21,259 nucleotides of DNA from DATGQT01 sp033720695. Its GTDB lineage: Bacteria > Bacteroidota > Rhodothermia > Rhodothermales > Rubricoccaceae. The notes under the pieces were generated by a model. That model did no database searches. It was given only the letters and a program-made list of their open reading frames with translations, and was not told where the DNA came from. Made by a program: the position numbers and the translations under genes. Shown here piece after piece: positions 15,862-21,259 of the stretch. Position 1 is the first letter of the stretch. Every line of letters begins with the position of its first letter. Location of the stretch: contig JAWWCA010000030.1 in the NCBI GenBank assembly GCA_033720695.1, forward strand, positions 1 to 21,259, written 5' to 3'.

Positions 15862-17162
15862 TGACGACCTCTCCTGCCCTGTCCACCGCGCGCTCCGAGC
15901 GCCTCTTCGCCGAGGCTCAGGGCCTCATGCCCGGCGGCGTCTCCTCGCCCGTCCGCGCCTTCAAGTCGGTGGGCGGCACCCCCCGGTTCATCGAGCGCGG
16001 CGAGGGCGCAACCCTCGTCGACGCCGACGGCCACCGGTACATCGACTACGTGCTCTCGTTCGGACCGCTGCTCCTCGGCCACGCCCCCGAGGTCGTCGTG
16101 CGGGCCGTCGCCGAGCAGGCGGCGAAGGGGACGAGCTACGGCGCGCCGAGCCCGCTGGAGGTGGATCTGGCGCGGCTCATCCAGCGGCGCTACCCCTCGA
16201 TGGAGCGCCTCCGGTTCGTCAACTCGGGGACGGAGGGGGCCATGAGCGCCGTCCGGGCAGCGCGGGCCTACACGGGCCGGGCCAAGGTGGTCAAGTTCGA
16301 GGGCCACTACCACGGCCACGCCGACCTCCTCCTCGCGAAGGCCGGCAGCGGCGTCGCGACGCTCGGCCTCCCCGACTCCCCTGGCGTCCCGGCGGCCGTC
16401 ACGGCCGACACCCTCGTCGTCCCGTTCAACGACGAGGCGGCGCTCCGCGACGTGTTCGCACGCGAGGGAGGCGCCATCGCGGCCGTCCTCGTCGAGCCCG
16501 TCGCGGGCAACATGGGGCTCGTCCGGCCCCGTGACGGCTTCCTCGCCTTCCTCCGCGAGGTCACGCAGGCGCACGACGCCCTCCTCGTGTTCGACGAGGT
16601 GATGGTGGGCTTCCGCGTGCACCCCGGCGGCGCGCAGGCCCTCTTCGATGTCCGCCCCGACCTCACGATCCTCGGCAAGGTGATCGGCGGCGGCCTCCCC
16701 GTCGGCGCCTACGGCGGGTGCGCCGACGTCATGCGGATGATGGCGCCCGACGGGCCGGTCTACCAGGCCGGCACGCTCTCGGGCAACCCGCTCGCGATGG
16801 CCGCGGGGATCGCGCTTCTCCAGGAGGCCGACGCCTCCGACGCCTGGCAGGCCGCCGCCGATGCGGCCCGCGGCACCGCCGAGGCCATCCAGGCCGCTGC
16901 CGACTCGGCGGGGGTCCCTGTCCAGGTCGACGCCGTCGGGGCCATGTTCGGGTTCTTCCTCTCCGCCGAGCCCGTGACCGACTACACCTCGGCGGCGCGG
17001 AGCGACCGGGAGGCGTTCGCGCGCCTCCACCGGCTCCTGCTCGACCGAGGCGTCTACCTGCCCCCGTCCCCGTTCGAGGCCTGCTTCACGTCGAGCGCCC
17101 ACACGGCGGCAGTCGTCGAGGCGGCCGCCGCCGCGTTCCACGACGCCTTCGCCCAGCTCTGA
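15861..17162 (+). CDS. hemL: Glutamate-1-semialdehyde 2,1-aminomutase HemL
   Basis: This 433-residue PLP enzyme converts glutamate-1-semialdehyde to 5-aminolevulinate, acting directly after HemA. The early block LMPGGVSSPVRAFKSVGGTP (22-41) is the typical family opening and sets the start at ATG 15861. RFVNSGTEGAMSAVRAARAY (118-137) binds the PLP phosphate. VFDEVMVGFRV (243-253) holds the ring-stacking Asp. Lys273 in TILGKVIGGGLPVGAYGG is the Schiff-base lysine. It is placed last of the enzyme genes although it acts second in the pathway. It overlaps hemY by 1 nt, and the MFS gene begins 8 nt after its stop. Confidence 0.97.
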   Translation: MTTSPALSTARSERLFAEAQGLMPGGVSSPVRAFKSVGGTPRFIERGEGATLVDADGHRYIDYVLSFGPLLLGHAPEVVVRAVAEQAAKGTSYGAPSPLEVDLARLIQRRYPSMERLRFVNSGTEGAMSAVRAARAYTGRAKVVKFEGHYHGHADLLLAKAGSGVATLGLPDSPGVPAAVTADTLVVPFNDEAALRDVFAREGGAIAAVLVEPVAGNMGLVRPRDGFLAFLREVTQAHDALLVFDEVMVGFRVHPGGAQALFDVRPDLTILGKVIGGGLPVGAYGGCADVMRMMAPDGPVYQAGTLSGNPLAMAAGIALLQEADASDAWQAAADAARGTAEAIQAAADSAGVPVQVDAVGAMFGFFLSAEPVTDYTSAARSDREAFARLHRLLLDRGVYLPPSPFEACFTSSAHTAAVVEAAAAAFHDAFAQL

Positions 17163-17170
17163 CGCCGCCG

Positions 17171-18553
17171 ATGGAGACGCCCACGCCGCCGCGACGCCTC
17201 CTCGGCGTCCTGTTCCTCGGCACCCTCCTCGCCGCCCTCGACATCGCGATCGTGGGTCCGACGCTGCCGGCGCTCCGCGAGGCCTTCGGCCTGAGTGAGC
17301 GGGCCGTGGCGTGGACCTTCACGGCGTTCGTCCTCGCCAACCTCGCAGGGCTGCCCGTGATGGCGGCCCTGGCGGACCGAATCGGCCGGCGGACCGTCTA
17401 CCTCGCCGACGTCGCCATCTTTGCGGCCGGGACGGTCGTGGTGGCCGCGGCCCCGTCGTTCGGCGTCCTCCTCGTCGGCCGGGTGATCCAGGGGCTCGGG
17501 ACCTCCGGCATCTTCCCCGTCGCGACGGCCGTGGTGGGCGACGCCTACCCGCCGGAGGCGCGGGGCCGCGCCGTAGGGCTCCTCGGCGCCGTCTTCGGCG
17601 TGGCGTTCCTGATCGGCCCCGCCGTCGCGGGGATCGTGCTCTCACTCGCGTCGTGGCGGTGGGTGTTCGCGCTCACGCTCCCCCTCGCCGCGCTCGTCTT
17701 CGCGCTCAGCGCCCGGACCGTTCCCAATTCCCGGGCCGCCACGCCCCGTCCCTTCGACGCGGCGGGCGTGGTGGTCCTGACGGCGATCCTGGGCGCCCTC
17801 GTCGTCGGGCTCTCGGGCCTGGACGCCTCCGCGCTCGCCGCCAGCCTCGCCCGCCCAGCGGTGTGGGGACCGCTCGCCGTCGTGGCCGTGCTCGTGCCCG
17901 TCTTCGTCCGGATCGAGCGCCGCGCGACCTCGCCCATCGTGCGCCCGGGCCTGATCGCCCGTCGCCCGGTGCAGGTGGCGTGCGCGCTGGCCGTCGGCGC
18001 CGGGCTGGTGGAGGCCACGTTCGTCCTGCTCTCGGCCTACGCCGTGGCCGCGTTCGGCGTCGCCCAGGCCCAGGCCTCCTACCTGCTCCTCCCGCTCGTG
18101 GCAGGCGTCGCCCTTGGGGCGCCCGTGGCGGGGCGGCTCCTCGACCGCGTCGGGGCGCGGCCCGTCGTCACCGTCGGCGCCCTCCTCATCGCGGCGGGGA
18201 TGGGGACGGTGGCCCTCGGGCCCGGCCTGGGGCTGCACGTGGCGGGGACGGTCGTGCTGGGGGTCGGGCTCTCGGGGATCCTCGGCTCGTCGCTCAGCTA
18301 CATCCTCCTCAACGAGGCGGGCGCGGACGAGCGGACGGTGGCGCAGGGGCTCTCGACCGTGTTCATCAGCGTGGGGCAGCTCGCCGGAGCGGCGGCGCTG
18401 GCGGCGCTGGCCTCGTCGGCCGACGTGCCGGCGGAGGGGTACCGGGCCGGGTTCGTGGCGGTGGCCGTCGTGGCCCTCGGGCTCGCCCTCCTCGCCCGCG
18501 CGCTGCCCGGGCGGCCCCGGCACGCGGCGGTGGGGGCCGAGGCGGCCGCCTGA
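17171..18553 (+). CDS. MFS transporter, DHA2-like (about 14 TM segments)
   Basis: This is a 460-residue inner-membrane protein. I count about 14 hydrophobic segments, as in the DHA2 drug:H+ antiporter family. Segment 1 contains LLAALDIAIVGPTLPAL, typical of this family. Motif A is seen as ALADRIGRRTVYL after segment 2, and FLIGPAVAGIVLS resembles the antiporter motif C after segment 4. It starts 8 nt after hemL and is followed by a hairpin, so it looks like the last gene of the heme run. Export of a porphyrin, heme or toxic by-product is possible but only inferred from position; a general drug exporter is equally consistent. Confidence 0.9.
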   Translation: METPTPPRRLLGVLFLGTLLAALDIAIVGPTLPALREAFGLSERAVAWTFTAFVLANLAGLPVMAALADRIGRRTVYLADVAIFAAGTVVVAAAPSFGVLLVGRVIQGLGTSGIFPVATAVVGDAYPPEARGRAVGLLGAVFGVAFLIGPAVAGIVLSLASWRWVFALTLPLAALVFALSARTVPNSRAATPRPFDAAGVVVLTAILGALVVGLSGLDASALAASLARPAVWGPLAVVAVLVPVFVRIERRATSPIVRPGLIARRPVQVACALAVGAGLVEATFVLLSAYAVAAFGVAQAQASYLLLPLVAGVALGAPVAGRLLDRVGARPVVTVGALLIAAGMGTVALGPGLGLHVAGTVVLGVGLSGILGSSLSYILLNEAGADERTVAQGLSTVFISVGQLAGAAALAALASSADVPAEGYRAGFVAVAVVALGLALLARALPGRPRHAAVGAEAAA

Positions 18554-18558
18554 CGTCG

Positions 18559-18571
18559 GGCGCGAAGCGCC
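18559..18571 (+). terminator. Hairpin after the heme-MFS operon (GGCGC-GAA-GCGCC)
   Basis: A perfect 5-bp stem with a GAA loop begins 5 nt after the MFS stop. No T-run follows, so it would be a weak intrinsic terminator or an RNA 3'-end stabiliser. It lies in the 86-nt gap before the thioesterase gene. Confidence 0.33.
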
Positions 18572-18597
18572 ACCCACCGGGCAGCCGGGGGAGCGTA

Positions 18598-18608
18598 TCG
18601 TAGGGGCC
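18598..18608 (+). promoter_or_regulatory. Weak candidate promoter element for the thioesterase gene (TCGTAGGGGCC)
   Basis: The TCGTA core seen before three other units recurs 39 nt (TA to start codon) ahead of the GTG at 18640, but without the TTCG extension and without a full CGGTCGTA. It is the weakest of the four copies. Confidence 0.25.
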
Positions 18609-18639
18609 GACCCTCCGACCCTCATCCCCAACCGCCACC

Positions 18640-19092
18640 GTGCCCCGAGATCCCCACTACGCCGCGCTGGAGCGGATGTACCTGGCCGCCCCCGTCAACC
18701 GCATCTACAAGCCGACGATCGCCGTCTCCGAGGGCGCCGCGACGGTCGAGATCGAGGCGGGGGAGGGGCTCTACCACTCCGCCGGCGCCGTCCACGGCTC
18801 GGCCTACTTCAAGATGCTCGACGACGCGGCGTTCTTCGCCGCCAACTCCCTGGAGCGGGAGGTCTTCGTGCTGACGTCCTCGTTCACGACGTACCTCCTG
18901 CGCCCGGTCACCGCCGGGACGCTCCGTTCCGAGGGGCGGGTGGTGCACCGCTCCCGGACGCAGTTCCTCGCCGAAGCCGTTCTCGTGGATGCCGACGGGC
19001 GGACGGTGGGCCGGGGGAACGGCCTCTTCGTGCGTGGCCGCCTGCCCCTGACCGAGGCGGTGGGCTACGCCGACGGCGAGGACGGCGGCTAA
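18640..19092 (+). CDS. PaaI-like hotdog-fold thioesterase
   Basis: This 150-residue protein has the pattern of single-domain hotdog thioesterases: GLYHSAGAVHGSAYFKMLDD at 43-62, with HG (52-53) on the central loop-helix and Asp61/Asp62 as candidate catalytic acid, followed by strands FTTYLLRPVTAGTLRSEGRV and FLAEAVLVDADGRTVGRGNG. Such enzymes cleave acyl-CoA thioesters in the cytoplasm, often as tetramers. The substrate cannot be predicted. The usual HGG is HGS here. The GTG at 18640 is the best start, as no in-frame ATG precedes the conserved part. It is preceded by an 86-nt gap with a hairpin and a promoter-like motif, so it is probably a separate unit. Confidence 0.84.
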   Translation: MPRDPHYAALERMYLAAPVNRIYKPTIAVSEGAATVEIEAGEGLYHSAGAVHGSAYFKMLDDAAFFAANSLEREVFVLTSSFTTYLLRPVTAGTLRSEGRVVHRSRTQFLAEAVLVDADGRTVGRGNGLFVRGRLPLTEAVGYADGEDGG

Positions 19093-19105
19093 CCGGAGCG
19101 GGGCG

Positions 19106-19118
19106 CCGGGAGGCCCGG
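19106..19118 (+). terminator. Hairpin after the thioesterase gene (CCGGG-AGG-CCCGG, then TT)
   Basis: A perfect 5-bp GC stem with a 3-nt loop begins 14 nt after the TAA stop and is followed by TT only. It lies upstream of the S8 protease promoter-like motif, so it is placed where a terminator is expected. The missing T-run keeps confidence low. Confidence 0.35.
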
Positions 19119-19129
19119 TTGCCGCGGGG

Positions 19130-19150
19130 TTGGGGACGGTCGTATCTACC
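19130..19150 (+). promoter_or_regulatory. Candidate promoter for the S8 protease (TTGG...CGGTCGTATCTACC)
   Basis: GTTGG (19129-19133) is followed after three bases by CGGTCGTA (19137-19144), identical to the copies before the Wzi-like and HTH genes. The TA at 19143 is 41 nt before the GTG at 19184. The bases after TA (TCTACC) fit the Bacteroidota -7 consensus less well than the other two copies. Confidence 0.4.
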
Positions 19151-19183
19151 GACCCCGGCCTTGCAGCTCCAACCCCCGATCTC

Positions 19184-21244
19184 GTGTCTCTTGTCTCGTG
19201 CCTCCGCGGTCTCGGCGCCGCCCTGCTTCTCTTCGCCCTCGTCCCCCTCGCCGGGGCGCAGGACGCCGACCGCCGTGTGCCCGGCGAGCTCATCGTCCGC
19301 CTCGCCCCCGGCACCGACGTCGCGCAGCTCCTCGACGCGCCATCCCTGAGAGGGGAGGGCCTGACCGCGCAGCGGCTCCTCGTCCCCGCTCTCGGCATCT
19401 GGCTCATCGGCTACGGCGACGCGCCCCGGGCCACGTCGGAGGCCCTCGCCACGCTCGAGGCCGTCCGCCGCGCGCCCGGCGTGCTCGTGGCGCAGTTCAA
19501 CCACGAGGTCACCCTCCGTACGGCCGAGCCCACCGCGTTCCCCAACGACCCCCGCTTCGACGAGATGTGGGGGCTCCACAACACGGGCCAAAGCGGCGGC
19601 ACCCCCGACGCCGACGTCGACGCCCCCGAGGCGTGGGACCTCACCACGGGCGGCATCGCCGCCTCGGGCGAGCGCATCGCCATCGCGATCGTCGACAGCG
19701 GGTTCTACCTTGCCCACACCGACCTCGACTTCTGGACGAACCTCGCCGAGATTCCCGGCAACGGCGTCGACGACGACGGCAACGGCTACGTCGACGACGT
19801 CAACGGGTGGAACGCCTACTCCTCGTCGGGCAACATCTCGTCGAGCACGCACGGGACGCACGTGGCCGGGACGGCCGGCGCGCGCGGCGACAACGGCACT
19901 GGCGTGACGGGCGTGAACTGGGGCGCCGAGATCGTCGCCATCCAGGGCTCCTCCGGCAACGAGGCGACGGTGATCGAGGCCTACGGCTACGCCCTCGCCC
20001 TCCGCCAGCAGTACGAGGACACGGACGGGGCCGAGGGCGCCTTCATCGTTGCCACCAACGCGTCCTTCGGCGTCGACTTCGGGCAGCCGGAGGACTACCC
20101 CCTGTGGTGCGGGATGTACGACGCCCTCGGCGCCTTCGGCGTGCTCTCGGCCGGGGCCACGGCCAACCGAAACATCGACATCGACGTGGAGGGCGACGTG
20201 CCCACGGCCTGCCCGAGCGACTACATGGTGGCCGTCACGAACACGACGCGGAACGACGAGAAGAGCAGCGGGGCCGCCTACGGCCAGACCACGATTGACC
20301 TCGGCGCGCCAGGGACGTCGGTCCTCTCGACCACGCCGAACAACGGCTACGGCCTCCTCACCGGCACCTCCATGGCCTCGCCCCACGTGGCCGGGGCCGC
20401 CGCCCTCCTGGTGGCCGGCCTCGACGCCGCGCAGTTCCAGGCCTACCGGTCCGACCCCGCCGCCTTCGGCCTCACGCTCAAGCAGGCCCTCCTCGACGGC
20501 ACCGACGACATCGGGATCGAGACCGTCAGTGGTGGGCGCCTCAACCTCTACAACAGCCTCGTTCTCCTGCAGCAGACCGCCGCAGTCACGGCCGAGATCG
20601 AGCCCCTCGGGAGCACCATCATCCCGCCCGGCGGCGGCACGCTCCAGTTCGAGGTCACGTTCACGAACACCACGGGGCAGTCCCAGTCCGTCGACGCGTG
20701 GACGGCCGCGACGGGCCCCCTCAACCGGGACCCCGTCCTCGGTCCGCAGGCCTTCACGCTGCCGCCCGGCGGCAGCCTCACGCGGACGCTGACCCAGAGC
20801 GTTCCGGGTGCGGCCCCGGCCGGCACCTACACCTACATCGCCAACGTCGGCACATTCCCTGGGGGCATCCTGTCCAGCGACGCGTTCACGTTCGAGAAAG
20901 AGGCGAGCGCGGAGGCCCGGGGGGCATCGGTCGCGTCGTGGGACGTGATCGGGTGGGAAGACGCGCGGGCTGCGGCCAGTGACGGGCACGGCGCTATCCG
21001 GGTGGCCCCGAACCCCCTGACGGCTACGGCGACGATCCGCTTCAGCCTGGCCGAGCCGTCCGCCACCCGCCTCGTCGTCTACGACGTGCTGGGCCGAGAG
21101 GCCGCCGTCCTCGTGGATGCGCGTCTCGACGCCGGCCCGCACGCCGTGGCGTTCGACGCCTCGGCGCTGCCGAGCGGTGCCTACGTCTACCGCCTCACGA
21201 CGGGTCACGAGCTGCGGACCGGGCGGCTCCCCGTCGTGCGGTGA
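19184..21244 (+). CDS. Secreted S8 (subtilisin-like) serine protease with type IX secretion C-terminal domain
   Basis: A 686-residue exported protease starting at GTG 19184, chosen because a signal peptide follows directly (hydrophobic LGAALLLFALVPLAGA, likely cleavage after AGA, residue 25). Residues about 33-110 look like an I9/fervidolysin-type propeptide (PGELIVRLAPGTDV). The catalytic domain has Asp171 in IAIVDSGF, His223 in STHGTHVAGT, oxyanion Asn292 in TNASFG and Ser396 in GTSMASPHVAGA. An Asp/Gly/Asn-rich loop (NGVDDDGNGYVDD, 193-205) looks like a Ca2+ site. A beta-rich domain (about 466-570) follows. Residues 608-686 match a T9SS type A sorting domain: APNPLTATATIRFSL, VVYDVLGREA, LPSGAYVYRL. 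The protease is probably released or anchored at the surface. The substrate is unknown. Confidence 0.94.
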   Translation: MSLVSCLRGLGAALLLFALVPLAGAQDADRRVPGELIVRLAPGTDVAQLLDAPSLRGEGLTAQRLLVPALGIWLIGYGDAPRATSEALATLEAVRRAPGVLVAQFNHEVTLRTAEPTAFPNDPRFDEMWGLHNTGQSGGTPDADVDAPEAWDLTTGGIAASGERIAIAIVDSGFYLAHTDLDFWTNLAEIPGNGVDDDGNGYVDDVNGWNAYSSSGNISSSTHGTHVAGTAGARGDNGTGVTGVNWGAEIVAIQGSSGNEATVIEAYGYALALRQQYEDTDGAEGAFIVATNASFGVDFGQPEDYPLWCGMYDALGAFGVLSAGATANRNIDIDVEGDVPTACPSDYMVAVTNTTRNDEKSSGAAYGQTTIDLGAPGTSVLSTTPNNGYGLLTGTSMASPHVAGAAALLVAGLDAAQFQAYRSDPAAFGLTLKQALLDGTDDIGIETVSGGRLNLYNSLVLLQQTAAVTAEIEPLGSTIIPPGGGTLQFEVTFTNTTGQSQSVDAWTAATGPLNRDPVLGPQAFTLPPGGSLTRTLTQSVPGAAPAGTYTYIANVGTFPGGILSSDAFTFEKEASAEARGASVASWDVIGWEDARAAASDGHGAIRVAPNPLTATATIRFSLAEPSATRLVVYDVLGREAAVLVDARLDAGPHAVAFDASALPSGAYVYRLTTGHELRTGRLPVVR

Positions 21245-21259
21245 CCACCCCGCGCTGAA

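Noticed and set aside
15012..17141. 709-codon minus-strand frame opposite hemY and hemL
   Set aside because: Shadow of two intact PLP/FAD enzyme genes; no motif seen.

Overview
The window is very GC-rich and densely coding. It looks like chromosomal DNA from a high-GC diderm of the Bacteroidota/Rhodothermaeota group (Salinibacter/Rubrivirga/Rubricoccus-like). Four things support this. The last gene is a subtilisin-type protease ending in a Bacteroidota-style type IX secretion sorting domain. A Wzi-type outer-membrane beta-barrel is encoded, so the cell has an outer membrane. Start codons lack Shine-Dalgarno sequences and follow C-rich, G-poor leaders. Candidate promoters carry TAGnTTCG, close to the Bacteroidota -7 element TAnnTTTG. 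The lineage is inferred; no rRNA or other marker gene is present.

Layout. (1) 2-2233 (+): the C-terminal end of a maltokinase-like gene, then glgB, a trehalose/maltose-to-glycogen module. (2) 2349-4139 (+): a Wzi-like outer-membrane protein. Convergent with it and overlapping its stop by 7 bp is a minus-strand pair (6853-4133), an MBOAT acyltransferase followed by a membrane-anchored SGNH/AlgX-like protein. This looks like surface-polysaccharide export and O-acylation. (3) 6854-7112: a divergent control region of about 260 bp with a local AT-rich patch, a 7-bp inverted repeat, a 34-bp imperfect palindrome and a 14-bp dyad overlapping a candidate promoter. (4) 7113-18553 (+): one tightly packed run of eleven genes: HTH regulator, hemA, hemC, hemD, hemB, hemQ, hemE, hemH, hemY/hemG, hemL, MFS exporter. 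(5) 18640-19092 (+): a PaaI-like hotdog thioesterase. (6) 19184-21244 (+): a secreted S8 protease.

The hem cluster encodes every enzyme needed from glutamyl-tRNA(Glu) to heme b: HemA and HemL make 5-aminolevulinate; HemB, HemC, HemD and HemE make coproporphyrinogen III; HemY, HemH and HemQ then fit the coproporphyrin-dependent route (oxidation, iron insertion, decarboxylation). No HemN or HemF is present, as expected if that route is used. The first gene of the run is a MerR/excisionase-type HTH protein with an all-helical, His-containing C-terminal domain. It is the obvious candidate regulator, and a dyad on its own promoter is the obvious candidate operator. The GluTR (HemA) is divergent and carries an unusual Cys/His cluster in its C-terminal dimerisation region, which could be a second feedback point.

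The most interesting parts are the regulator plus palindromes plus Cys-cluster HemA at the head of the heme operon, and a shared GTTGG...CGGTCGTA promoter-like motif in front of three separate transcription units. I saw no tRNA, rRNA, CRISPR array, transposase or integrase.
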